Of a stretch of 22,741 nucleotides of DNA, positions 7,067-12,719 are shown in pieces. Source of the DNA: a virus; the IMG/VR virus record IMGVR_UViG_3300047564_000153, positions 1-22,741 of that record. One strand, 5' to 3'. The notes beneath the pieces were generated by a model that was not told the origin of the DNA, did not search any database, and saw only the letters and a list, made by a program, of their open reading frames with translations. The stretch's first letter is position 1, and the number at the start of each line of letters is the position of its first letter. The translations under genes were made by a program, and so were the position numbers.

Positions 7067-7566
7067 TGGGATTTACAGCGATTCCAGGTGGAGACATCTG
7101 GCTACAAATTGGCACTACACAGACTCCTACTAGCGGATCATCCGTTTCATTTACAAGCATCCCACCAGTAAAGAAGCTGCGTATCCTAGTTAACAGCGTT
7201 ACCCAAACAGCATCTAGTCGTCTGGTTTTAGTGTTAAACAATGACACAGGCGCAAAATACACTTACGCATGGAACGGTGTCGTGGCACAAATTACGGCAT
7301 CATCATCAAATCTTGGCGAAATCCGTTTAGGTCGCGCAGGAGGCACAAACATCATCTGCGACATCGAGTTCGATTACGCTAACCAAGCCTGTCCAAAATT
7401 GATTCAGGGCATGGCAGATAACAAGGCTGCTAACGGTGACACCATGAACCAAATCTGGGGAAACTATAACTCAACCGATTCAATCAATCGCATTGATGTT
7501 GTCAGTTCCACATCTACTTTTGCAGCTGCAAACACAGGTACTATTGCAATCTATGGAGCCTTCTAA
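7066..7566 (+). CDS. Putative tail fibre / receptor-binding protein (166 aa)
   Basis: The 166-residue protein looks like a single beta jelly-roll: alternating hydrophobic strands throughout (KKLRILVNSV, SRLVLVLNND, EIRLGRAGG, TIAIYGAF) and Gly/Ser/Asn loops, with no helix-rich part. Jelly-roll domains like this form the tips of phage fibres or carbohydrate-binding modules. It lies last in the tail block, just before a small conserved protein and the lysis genes, the usual place for receptor-binding proteins. GGAG at 7054-7057 precedes the ATG by 8 bases, and both ends overlap neighbours by TAATG junctions. Receptor binding is inferred. Confidence 0.5.
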   Translation: MGFTAIPGGDIWLQIGTTQTPTSGSSVSFTSIPPVKKLRILVNSVTQTASSRLVLVLNNDTGAKYTYAWNGVVAQITASSSNLGEIRLGRAGGTNIICDIEFDYANQACPKLIQGMADNKAANGDTMNQIWGNYNSTDSINRIDVVSSTSTFAAANTGTIAIYGAF

Positions 7567-7700
7567 TGCCTAAGACAACTAGACCAGAAACAACAGAAGT
7601 TAATTGCGAGACAGGCGAAGTGATTGTCCGTCCAATGACAGATGAGGAATACGCCTCTTACTTGGTAGTACAAAGTCAAGATGAAGCCGAGACTGAGTAA
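7566..7700 (+). CDS. Small conserved-type protein after fibre gene (44 aa)
   Basis: The 44-residue acidic product has NCETGEVIVRPMTDEEYASY in its middle. Short proteins with a TGE...RpmTdeE pattern are often found right after phage fibre genes and may help fibre assembly, but I cannot name a family with certainty. It starts on the fibre stop (TAATG), with GGAG at 7555-7558 seven bases upstream, and its last 20 bases overlap the lysin gene. Tight packing on both sides argues that it is real despite its size. Confidence 0.6.
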   Translation: MPKTTRPETTEVNCETGEVIVRPMTDEEYASYLVVQSQDEAETE

Positions 7701-8103
7701 GTCCGTAATCCAACTCAGAGAGCAGGCAGACGATTCTTATCCAGATCGAAAGCGTGATTCTGACGGGACAATCGGAGACTTGCGGCATCAAGCCAAAAAG
7801 AGCGATCACAACCCTGACCCTCATACAGGGTATGTCCGCGCTCTCGATCTCGATGTTGATTTCAACCGACAAGCCAATACAGCTGCTTACATTGCCGACC
7901 AGATTCGAATTGCAGCCAAGTCAGATAAGCGCATTGCATATGTCATATTTAACCGCAAGATTGCAAGCGCTAGAAGCCTTTGGCGCTGGCACAAGTACAG
8001 AGGAATCAATCCGCATACCAGCCACATCCACATCAGTTTTACGAAGGCTGGCGATGAAGATCAAAAGTTTTTTAACATCCCATTACTAGGAGGCAGTAAA
8101 TGA
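7681..8103 (+). CDS. Endolysin, M15-like zinc D,D-peptidase
   Basis: This 140-residue enzyme probably cuts peptidoglycan cross-bridges at lysis. It has the zinc-site pattern of M15/VanY-like peptidases in phages: IGDLRH (His36), SDHNPDPHTG (His43), ALDLDVD (Asp56), then PHTSHIHISF (His112, His115, His117). There is no cell-wall-binding domain, signal peptide or membrane segment, so it needs the holins just downstream. It is a single compact catalytic domain. The ATG lies inside the preceding gene with only a weak ribosome binding site; the conserved N-terminal pattern (LSKSVIQLREQAD...SDGTIGD) supports this start. Its stop overlaps the first holin's start (ATGA). Confidence 0.85.
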   Translation: MKPRLSKSVIQLREQADDSYPDRKRDSDGTIGDLRHQAKKSDHNPDPHTGYVRALDLDVDFNRQANTAAYIADQIRIAAKSDKRIAYVIFNRKIASARSLWRWHKYRGINPHTSHIHISFTKAGDEDQKFFNIPLLGGSK

Positions 8104-8309
8104 AGGAAGTCATCAAGCGCTTTAAGTCACCAAAGTTTAAGGCTGCTTTTAAGGATTACCTGGTAGGAGTTGGCGCATCTGCAATCGCAGCTGCTCTGGC
8201 TTTGGCAATGGACTTTGCACCAGAGTACGCAATCTTGATTGCTGGTATTACTGCACCAGTTGCAGCGTGGGCAGATAAGAATCGCAAAGAGTATGGCAGA
8301 ACGGAGTGA
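8100..8309 (+). CDS. Holin (two-TM type)
   Basis: The 69-residue protein has a Lys-rich N-terminus, a hydrophobic stretch (VGVGASAIAAALALAM), a short acidic turn (DFAPEYA) and a second hydrophobic stretch (ILIAGITAPVAAWA), then a charged tail. That is the usual plan of small phage holins that open the membrane for the endolysin. AGGAGG at 8088-8093 lies 6 bases before the ATG. It overlaps the lysin stop at one end and the next small membrane protein at the other. Function is inferred from topology and location beside the lysin. Confidence 0.75.
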   Translation: MKEVIKRFKSPKFKAAFKDYLVGVGASAIAAALALAMDFAPEYAILIAGITAPVAAWADKNRKEYGRTE

Positions 8310-8497
8310 CCGCCAATGATTGGGCAGGGCTCATCCTTGCCATTGCATCGACGCTTGCTATTTTTGTTGGCGGTTTGCGTTATCTGGTTCGCGGTTGGTT
8401 GTGGACTCTTACGCCGAATGGTGGATCATCTCTCGCAGACCGATTGGCAAGAATAGAGACACGCCAAGAACAGATGATGGAATTACTTAAGAAGTAA
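8306..8497 (+). CDS. Small membrane protein, second holin-like or antiholin candidate
   Basis: The 63-residue product starts at GTG 8306, overlapping the holin stop (GTGA). It has one clear membrane segment (WAGLILAIASTLAIFVGGLRYLV), then a cytoplasmic-type helical tail (SLADRLARIETRQEQMMELLKK) likely to form a coiled coil. Actinophage lysis cassettes often carry two small membrane proteins, one a holin and the other a partner or regulator. There is only a weak Shine-Dalgarno sequence, so it is probably translated by coupling and at a lower level. The division of roles between the two proteins cannot be read from sequence. Confidence 0.65.
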   Translation: MTANDWAGLILAIASTLAIFVGGLRYLVRGWLWTLTPNGGSSLADRLARIETRQEQMMELLKK

Positions 8498-8512
8498 GGG
8501 ACACTTATCCAC

Positions 8513-8737
8513 ATGGCAAGAAAAGCAACTAAAGCACTAGAGGATCAGGGTTACTCAAAACTCGATGCTTATTGCATTGGGTTACATGAGTATTACCAAT
8601 CATTGCGTAAGGCTGGCTTTAACGAGGATCGCGCTCTTTACCTTTTATCGGTCGTAGATTCTTATCCTGGGTGGATTTTGCCAGATCCAATCGAGCCAGA
8701 GCGTTATGGCGATTACGAAGATGAGGATGACGATTAA
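8513..8737 (+). CDS. Small acidic protein of unknown function (74 aa)
   Basis: I do not recognise this gene. The 74-residue product has a helical N-terminal half (SKLDAYCIGLHEYYQSLRKA, then EDRALYLLSVVD) and ends in a strongly acidic tail (YGDYEDEDDD). It opens the accessory region after the lysis cassette. AAGGGA-like bases lie about 12 bases before the ATG, a rather long spacing. Its 3' end overlaps the start of the metallophosphoesterase in another frame. Small acidic phage proteins of this kind sometimes bind host proteins, but nothing here shows that. Confidence 0.6.
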   Translation: MARKATKALEDQGYSKLDAYCIGLHEYYQSLRKAGFNEDRALYLLSVVDSYPGWILPDPIEPERYGDYEDEDDD

Positions 8738-9479
8738 GCGAATAGTCGTAGTCTCGGACTTACAAGTCCCATACCATGACAGGGTTGCCACTCGTAACCT
8801 TGCTAGTTTCATTCAGAAGTTTAAGCCAGATCAAGTCGTAACTATTGGCGATGAGATTGACCTTCCCCAGATAAGTAAATGGGAGGAAGGGCGCATGGGC
8901 AGTTATGCTCAAACGCTCGATGATGATCGTAACGAGGCGGTTCAGCTGCTATGGGAATTAGGCGTTACTGACTGCATAAGGTCAAATCACACAGACCGCC
9001 TATACAACATCATCATGGCTAAAGTGCCTGCCTTTGGCGCTTTACCTGAATTGCGCTTTGAGAAGTTTATGAAGTTTGATGAATTGGGCATTACCTTTCA
9101 CAAGAACCCCATGCCGATTGCGCCTGGCTGGATTGCAGTCCATGGCGATCACACACCGATAAAGCCACTAGGGGGCTTATCAGCCCTTGAAGCAGCCCGT
9201 AGGCATGGCAAGAACGTCATCTCAGGGCATACTCACAGAGCAGGGCGTTCAGCCTTCTCAGAGGCTTCTGGAGGGCGTATCGGGCGTGTTCTGCATGGTG
9301 TTGAAGTAGGCAACCTGATGGACTTCAAACAAGCTGCATACACTAAAGGCGTGGCTAACTGGCAACAGGCGTTCGCCATCATCTATGTAAACAAGGCAAA
9401 AGTCCAGGTGGACATAATTAACATTGAGAAGGACGGCACGTTTATCGTTGCTGGAAAGTCATACGGCAGAGCCCGATAA
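8706..9479 (+). CDS. Calcineurin-like metallophosphoesterase
   Basis: The 257-residue enzyme has the full set of calcineurin-like metal motifs in order: VVVSDLQVPYHD (Asp18, His24), TIGDEID (Asp49), SNHTDR (Asn94, His95), VHGDH (His146) and SGHTHRAG (His175, His177). The family hydrolyses phosphoesters with a two-metal centre; in phages the substrate is mostly unknown, with nucleotides or nucleic-acid ends as candidates. The start is uncertain: ATG codons at 8706, 8721 and 8727 are all in frame and none has a strong ribosome binding site; 8727 would give MTIKRIVVVSD and a shorter overlap with the previous gene. The stop overlaps the following 30-codon frame. Confidence 0.88.
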   Translation: MAITKMRMTIKRIVVVSDLQVPYHDRVATRNLASFIQKFKPDQVVTIGDEIDLPQISKWEEGRMGSYAQTLDDDRNEAVQLLWELGVTDCIRSNHTDRLYNIIMAKVPAFGALPELRFEKFMKFDELGITFHKNPMPIAPGWIAVHGDHTPIKPLGGLSALEAARRHGKNVISGHTHRAGRSAFSEASGGRIGRVLHGVEVGNLMDFKQAAYTKGVANWQQAFAIIYVNKAKVQVDIINIEKDGTFIVAGKSYGRAR

Positions 9480-9571
9480 TGGATGATCTGCACATAGACA
9501 TCAGACACACGCTTGATGATGCAGTTGATTTAGGAGAATCGTTATCGTTTCGTTACCAAATAAACGTGTAA
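9479..9571 (+). CDS. Possible tiny ORF (30 aa), unknown
   Basis: An ATG on the phosphoesterase stop (TAATG) opens a 30-codon frame encoding MDDLHIDIRHTLDDAVDLGE and a short tail ending RYQINV. The overlap style matches true genes nearby and the product is a regular charged helix, but it is very short and has no clear ribosome binding site. It could be a real microprotein or chance. Confidence 0.35.
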   Translation: MDDLHIDIRHTLDDAVDLGESLSFRYQINV

Positions 9572-9600
9572 TTGTCTGCTAGATGTGAGACCGTAATCCA

Positions 9601-9618
9601 GTAGCCAACCCAGGCTAC
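9601..9618 (+). repeat. Short inverted repeat in intergenic gap
   Basis: GTAGCC (9601-9606) and GGCTAC (9613-9618) form a perfect 6-bp stem with a 6-base loop. A competing CCGTA/TACGG pairing (starting near 9591, ending at 9620) overlaps it. It lies in the 65-bp gap 9572-9636, one of very few gaps in the genome. There is no T-run after it and I see no convincing promoter around it. Confidence 0.4.
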
Positions 9619-9636
9619 GGAATCGGGAGTAAGTAC

Positions 9637-9786
9637 ATGAGTTTTGAAATGCCAATGATCGTGTTATTACTAGCAGCTAATGCCCTTTGGTATTTAGTGG
9701 GCTGGGCAAAAGGCTTTAACGAAGGCAAACGAGAAGGATTGATCGTTGCCAAGTCCTATCAGCGTGTGAGTGAAAATGCGCGCTGA
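9637..9786 (+). CDS. Small single-pass membrane protein (49 aa)
   Basis: The 49-residue product has an N-terminal hydrophobic segment (MIVLLLAANALWYLVGW) followed by a Gly/Lys/Arg-rich tail (AKGFNEGKREGLIVAKSYQR). Small membrane proteins of this pattern are common in actinophage accessory regions, but their role is not known to me. GGAG at about 9626-9629 lies about 7 bases before the ATG. Its 3' end overlaps the next gene by 11 bases. Confidence 0.65.
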   Translation: MSFEMPMIVLLLAANALWYLVGWAKGFNEGKREGLIVAKSYQRVSENAR

Positions 9787-10060
9787 TGACATCCTTGACG
9801 AAGCAAAAGACCTTATCCAAGACCGAGGTAAAGATTACGGCTTGGCAGCTCTCAATCACCTTCGAATTGCCAAACTCTGGTCAGCCTACCTTGAACGCAA
9901 CATCGAGCCTCACGAAGTCGCAATCTGTATGGCACTTGTCAAAATCTCACGCTTACAAGAGACAAGCCTCCACGCAGACAGTTACAAGGACGGCTGCGCA
10001 TACATTGCGCTCGCTGGACAAATTGCATCAACTGATTGGAGTGACCTTGACAGTTATTAA
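9776..10060 (+). CDS. DUF6378-like protein
   Basis: The 94-residue helical protein has the pattern of a small phage family I know as DUF6378: ADDILDEAKDLI, DRGKDYG, NHLRIAKLWSAYL, EVAICMALVKISRL and DSYKDGCAYIALAGQIA. It is common in actinophages next to DNA metabolism genes; no activity is established. The conserved Asp/Glu and Lys/Arg residues on helices faintly recall MazG-type nucleotide hydrolases, which is only a guess. I prefer ATG 9776, which has GTGAG at 9766-9770 five bases upstream; a GTG at 9770 would add two residues. It overlaps the preceding membrane protein and the following zinc protein. Confidence 0.75.
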   Translation: MRADDILDEAKDLIQDRGKDYGLAALNHLRIAKLWSAYLERNIEPHEVAICMALVKISRLQETSLHADSYKDGCAYIALAGQIASTDWSDLDSY

Positions 10061-10298
10061 GTCTGCTCCTGGAGTCTGGTGCGATTACTGCAAAACCAGA
10101 TATGGAACAAATTCCATACTTGGGCAAAAGGCAGCTAGTTACACAGTTATCAGCAATCACCCAAAGAGCCAAGGTGTTAGACGGCATTACTGCAATGCAT
10201 GCGCCATCGATGTCCAGTCGTGGGCAGATGGTACGGTCTGGTCATTACCAGAACAAACCGATTACCTAATGAAACAAGAGGAGTTACCAAGTGTTTAA
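10041..10298 (+). CDS. Small zinc-ribbon-type protein (85 aa)
   Basis: The 85-residue product contains two cysteine pairs, GVWCDYCKTRYG and RRHYCNACAID, about 37 residues apart, a likely structural zinc site. Function is unknown; small zinc ribbons in phages often bind nucleic acid or RNA polymerase. The most plausible start is GTG 10041, overlapping the previous gene by 20 bases; a TTG at 10047 is an alternative. The frame stays open upstream to 9786, but that part overlaps the DUF6378-like gene and reads as a shadow. Its end overlaps the next gene's GTG by 8 bases. Confidence 0.65.
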   Translation: MTLTVIKSAPGVWCDYCKTRYGTNSILGQKAASYTVISNHPKSQGVRRHYCNACAIDVQSWADGTVWSLPEQTDYLMKQEELPSV

Positions 10299-10968
10299 CC
10301 TAGCAGATTATGAAACGGTGGAATCAAGGCTGGAAAAGTTTATTAAGGACTTTCCGGACTTTAGAATATCGACAGAATTGGAGAGTTACCAGAATGATAG
10401 ATTCATTGTTAAAGCGTACTTATATCGAACTTACGCTGATGGTGTCGCGTTCACGACAGGATACGCTGAGGAGAAAGTTACTGATCGAGGCGTTAATTCA
10501 ACTTCAGCGCTGGAGAATTGCGAGACTTCAGCAATCGGTCGAGCGCTTGCGAACGCGGGTTATGCTGCTAAAGGAAAGCGTCCATCTAGAGAAGAAATGA
10601 GCAAGGTCGAACGACTAAGCGCCAAGGACATTGCCAAGGCTAAGGAAGTACCAAGTTTCAAAACAAAAGAGGAAGCACTAGCTGCGGATCCTTGGAGTAA
10701 AGAGCCTATCTATGGCGATGTTACTCAGCCTCCAGCAGTAACAGCAGCTGAGGCTATTGCCAATGTTCAGGACATTCTGGGAGGAACTAACTCAGAAGGT
10801 TGTGTCCATGGTGACATGGTTTGGAAAGAGGGCGAAAAGGCTGGACGTGCTTGGGGTGGATTCTTCTGCGGTTATGCACCAAGGACAGGCGAAGCCAAGT
10901 GTTCAACAGTCTGGTACAACCTTGGATCAAATGGCAAGTGGGAGCGACAGAAATTAAGGAGCGTGTGA
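10291..10968 (+). CDS. Putative single-strand annealing / DNA-binding recombination protein
   Basis: The 225-residue protein has an N-terminal domain (1-110) with the motif SALENCETSAIGRALANAGY (residues 72-91) followed by KRPSREEM, a signature shared by a large actinophage family that I associate, without proof, with Rad52/Erf-like annealing proteins. The middle is a disordered linker. The C-terminus (171-210) has spaced zinc-type ligands, Cys171, His173, Cys193 and Cys204, among aromatic residues (WGGFFCGY, STVWYN), resembling a small nucleic-acid-binding module. GAGGAG at 10278-10283 lies 7 bases before the GTG start. The nearby resolvase-like nuclease fits a recombination role. The Rad52/Erf link is the least certain part of this call. 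Confidence 0.45.
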   Translation: MFNLADYETVESRLEKFIKDFPDFRISTELESYQNDRFIVKAYLYRTYADGVAFTTGYAEEKVTDRGVNSTSALENCETSAIGRALANAGYAAKGKRPSREEMSKVERLSAKDIAKAKEVPSFKTKEEALAADPWSKEPIYGDVTQPPAVTAAEAIANVQDILGGTNSEGCVHGDMVWKEGEKAGRAWGGFFCGYAPRTGEAKCSTVWYNLGSNGKWERQKLRSV

Positions 10969-11144
10969 TGGGCTTTGTTGAAGTAAACATCAATGGTCAA
11001 TGGATGAACCTGATGCACTTGACTTTAAGATGTCAGTTGTGCAATGAGGAAATCATATTGGCTCATGTGGCAAAGATTGAGAACGCAGATGCTCCAGTCA
11101 ATGCAACGTGGACATGTAAGAAGTGTCATTCAATCAATGGCTAA
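10968..11144 (+). CDS. Small zinc-ribbon protein (58 aa)
   Basis: The 58-residue product has CxxC pairs in LRCQLCNEE and WTCKKCHS, 27 residues apart, the normal spacing of a treble-clef or zinc-ribbon knuckle. Its ATG overlaps the previous stop (TGATG) and has AAGGAG at 10956-10961 six bases upstream, so it is certainly in the translated set. The last 8 bases overlap the nuclease gene. No family is recognised; a role with the neighbouring DNA proteins is possible. Confidence 0.7.
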   Translation: MGFVEVNINGQWMNLMHLTLRCQLCNEEIILAHVAKIENADAPVNATWTCKKCHSING

Positions 11145-11562
11145 TCATCGAAAACATCGAGGATATCGGACTCAAAAGGTTGTAGCCGATTACCTTAAAC
11201 AATGGTGGCAATATGCAGATACGGCTGGTGCTGGTCGTCAGGGTGAGGACATTCTCAATATTCCGACTATCAGCATCGAAGTTAAAGCCAGAGCAGACTT
11301 TCAGCCTTTAGCCTGGATCAAACAAGCTGAAACAAATGCTAACGGCAAGATGCCAATGGTAATCATGCGATGTAACGGTCAAGGCGAGGATGTGGGCGAA
11401 TACCTGGCATTTGTTAAAGTCAAGGACATTATGCCGATATTGCATTTAGTTGCACCAACAGATATACCAGCCCATTGTGACAAATGTGGGGCTTGGACAT
11501 TTATGGAAAGGAAGTGCCTATCATGCCAACTTACGAATACAAATGCGTTAAATGCCAAATAA
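11137..11562 (+). CDS. PD-(D/E)XK nuclease, Holliday-junction-resolvase-like, with zinc tail
   Basis: The 141-residue protein starts with MANHRKHRGYRTQKVVADYL and then TAGAGRQGEDIL, with ISIEVKAR at residues 45-52. Asp38, Glu48 and Lys50 match the PD-(D/E)XK nuclease core found in phage resolvases and VRR-type nucleases. After a strand-rich middle, the C-terminus carries HCDKCGAW and KCLSCQ (Cys114, 117, 127, 130), a zinc knuckle. Resolvases of this kind trim branched replication intermediates before packaging. I start at 11137, inside the previous gene; the longer frame back to 11044 overlaps that gene and shows no conservation. The zinc tail overlaps the next gene at 11523. Confidence 0.7.
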   Translation: MANHRKHRGYRTQKVVADYLKQWWQYADTAGAGRQGEDILNIPTISIEVKARADFQPLAWIKQAETNANGKMPMVIMRCNGQGEDVGEYLAFVKVKDIMPILHLVAPTDIPAHCDKCGAWTFMERKCLSCQLTNTNALNAK

Positions 11563-11684
11563 GCATGGAGTTAGAAAAGTCAATACATGAGGAGGCAGAT
11601 CCAATTTGTTGCGGTGAATCAATGCGTAGGGTTTATGGATCATTCGGCATATCCTTCAAAGGTAATGGATGGGGTCATCAATGA
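11523..11684 (+). CDS. FmdB-type zinc-ribbon protein (53 aa)
   Basis: The 53-residue protein begins MPTYEYKCVKCQISMELEKS and ends in GISFKGNGW, the two hallmarks of the FmdB/CxxC-CxxC-SSSS regulatory zinc-ribbon family. The second cysteine pair is the adjacent CC in PICCGES instead of CxxC, a small deviation from the family pattern. FmdB-like proteins are found in bacteria and phages; proposed roles are transcriptional, unproven. GGAAAGGAAG at 11505-11514 lies 8 bases before the ATG. It overlaps the nuclease gene by 40 bases in another frame and the methyltransferase start (ATGA). Confidence 0.82.
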   Translation: MPTYEYKCVKCQISMELEKSIHEEADPICCGESMRRVYGSFGISFKGNGWGHQ

Positions 11685-12157
11685 AACTGGTACTAGATCC
11701 AGCATCAAGCATGAGATCGTTTTACTTTAACAAGACTGACGATCGAGTGCTGTTTGGTGACATCCGAGAGGATGAAACCCATTTATTAACCAATGGTCAG
11801 ATAATCCATATCAAACCAGATCAAGTCATGGATTTCAGAGCCATACCATACGCAGATGACACATTTCAGGCAGTTATCTTTGATCCGCCACATTTACTAA
11901 ATCTGAGTGAAAAATCTTGGATGCGTAAGAAGTATGGCGTATTAGACAAAGAGACCTGGCGTGATGATTTAACTAAAGGCTTTGCAGAGTGCTTTCGAGT
12001 GTTAAAGCCAAATGGGACTTTGATATTCAAATGGAACGAAACATCAATCATGCTTAAAGACATACTGGCACTTACTGATCAAAAGCCATTAATTGGGCAT
12101 CCATCAGGGAAGCGTATGGGTACTCATTGGGTAATGTTTATGAAAGGTAACGCATGA
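11681..12157 (+). CDS. SAM-dependent DNA-methyltransferase-like protein
   Basis: The 158-residue protein belongs to a compact class I methyltransferase family common in phages. Seen in order: LDPASSMRSFYFNK (motif I-like SAM loop, residues 5-18), GDIRE, DFRAIPYADDTFQAVIFDPP then HLL (motif IV, DPPH at 68-71), WRDDLTKGFAECFRVLKPNG (93-112), IFKWNET and HPSGKRMGTHWVMFMK. DPPH in place of DPPY still fits an amino-methylating active site on DNA. It lacks a separate target recognition domain, so specificity is unknown. A likely role is protection of phage DNA from restriction. Start and stop both overlap neighbours by ATGA, which supports ATG 11681 over the in-frame codons upstream. Confidence 0.82.
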   Translation: MKLVLDPASSMRSFYFNKTDDRVLFGDIREDETHLLTNGQIIHIKPDQVMDFRAIPYADDTFQAVIFDPPHLLNLSEKSWMRKKYGVLDKETWRDDLTKGFAECFRVLKPNGTLIFKWNETSIMLKDILALTDQKPLIGHPSGKRMGTHWVMFMKGNA

Positions 12158-12603
12158 AACGACACGCCCAGACACGCCCAAGATCCACGCTGTTGATTGC
12201 GTTGTTTGGTACGCTAACGGCGCAGAGCCCATCAAGGGCTCACCGCGACCCGCTGAGGCGGGTAGGTCGCGGGGTGCTAGTAGCTATTGGGATATCTCTG
12301 TTTACACCGGCTTATGCCGATGCACCTGTAGAGGCTAAAAGATTAACGATTAAAGAATATGCAGCTATATTGGTAGATGATGATAAGCAGATGAAATGCT
12401 TAGGTAAGTTATATGGCAAAGAGTCAGCATGGAATCCAGATGCTGTTAATGGCTCTCATTATGGAATACCACAAGGACGATCTATATATCTAAAGACTGC
12501 ATTACCAGAGCAACAGATTATGTGGGGCTTGAAGTACATCGATAACAGATATGGTTCACCATGTAAAGCATGGGACTTCTTTCAAAGGAATAACTATCAC
12601 TAA
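12154..12603 (+). CDS. Lytic-transglycosylase-like exported cell-wall enzyme
   Basis: The 149-residue protein ends in a compact lysozyme-like domain: KCLGKLYGKESAWNPDAVNG with Glu90 as probable catalytic acid, then HYGIPQG, QQIMWGLKYIDNRYGSPCKA and a final aromatic NNYH. Cys82 and Cys137 could form a disulfide. Before it lie two hydrophobic segments: TLLIALFGTLTA (12-22) and VLVAIGISLFTPAYADA (41-57), the second with a signal-peptidase-like end. This suggests an exported or membrane-tethered enzyme. GAAAGG at 12142-12147 supports ATG 12154. An in-frame GTG at 12274 would start just at the second hydrophobic segment and remove an odd Arg-rich N-terminus encoded by a hairpin-rich DNA stretch. 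It is far from the main lysis cassette, so a role in entry or early wall remodelling is possible. Confidence 0.68.
   Translation: MKRHAQTRPRSTLLIALFGTLTAQSPSRAHRDPLRRVGRGVLVAIGISLFTPAYADAPVEAKRLTIKEYAAILVDDDKQMKCLGKLYGKESAWNPDAVNGSHYGIPQGRSIYLKTALPEQQIMWGLKYIDNRYGSPCKAWDFFQRNNYH
12161..12180 (+). repeat. 10-bp tandem direct repeat
   Basis: GACACGCCCA occurs twice in immediate tandem (12161-12170 and 12171-12180), just inside the 5' end of the transglycosylase-like gene. It lies 44 bases before the two GC-rich hairpins. It may be part of a protein-binding or replication/packaging site, or a simple slippage duplication. Confidence 0.7.
12225..12272 (+). other. Two back-to-back GC-rich hairpins within coding sequence
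   Basis: Hairpin 1 is GAGCCC-ATCAA-GGGCTC (12225-12241), a perfect 6-bp stem. Hairpin 2 (12243-12272) has CCGCG (12243-12247) and ACCCGC (12248-12253), loop TGAG, then GCGGGT (12258-12263), a 4-base bulge and CGCGG (12268-12272). Both stems are far more GC-rich than the surrounding DNA and encode a low-complexity Arg-rich peptide. Such structure inside a gene suggests selection on DNA or RNA rather than on protein. Confidence 0.7.
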
Positions 12604-12719
12604 TGAATACTGATGAGACTATGATTAAGTGCAGTAGGTGTGAGACAGATACACCTGAGTCAGAGCTGCTATCTGTCCATGCATGGTGGGTATGTGGTAT
12701 TTGTTATGATGAATTGTAA
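12603..12719 (+). CDS. Tiny zinc-knuckle protein (38 aa)
   Basis: The 38-residue product has CxxC pairs in IKCSRCETD and WVCGICYDE, a minimal two-knuckle zinc site. It starts on the preceding stop (TAATG) and its own stop overlaps the HNH start (TAATG), so it sits in a coupled chain. It is too short for WhiB and lacks its four-cysteine spacing. Function is unknown; its place beside the HNH and terminase genes may link it to packaging. Confidence 0.65.
   Translation: MNTDETMIKCSRCETDTPESELLSVHAWWVCGICYDEL

Larger units (their letters stand above)
1..7186. repeat. First copy of 7.2-kb direct repeat (period 15,555 bp)
   Basis: Bases 1-7186 reappear at 15556-22741 with a constant offset of 15,555 and no indel. 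Bases 1-60 match exactly. Bases 61-1577 differ at about 171 sites (hand count). From 1578 to 7186 I see no difference and every translated protein is identical. This is what a contig running more than once round a circular or terminally redundant phage genome looks like, rather than a biological gene duplication, though sequence alone does not exclude a true tandem. Confidence 0.95.

Noticed and set aside
9786-10040. Upstream part of a 170-codon frame ending at 10298
   Set aside because: This part overlaps the well-patterned DUF6378-like gene and has no conserved features; only the part from GTG 10041 with its cysteine pairs looks coding.
11044-11136. N-terminal extension of the nuclease frame
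   Set aside because: It overlaps the 58-residue zinc protein and reads as a shadow of it; ATG 11137 starts right at the recognised nuclease pattern.
12702-12710. Possible extended -10 promoter (TGTTATGAT) before the HNH gene
   Set aside because: One mismatch to consensus, no -35 box, and it lies inside a translated gene of a coupled chain; too weak to call.
12603-12719. WhiB-like regulator
   Set aside because: The 38-residue protein has two CxxC pairs but not the WhiB cysteine spacing or the GVWGG-type turn.
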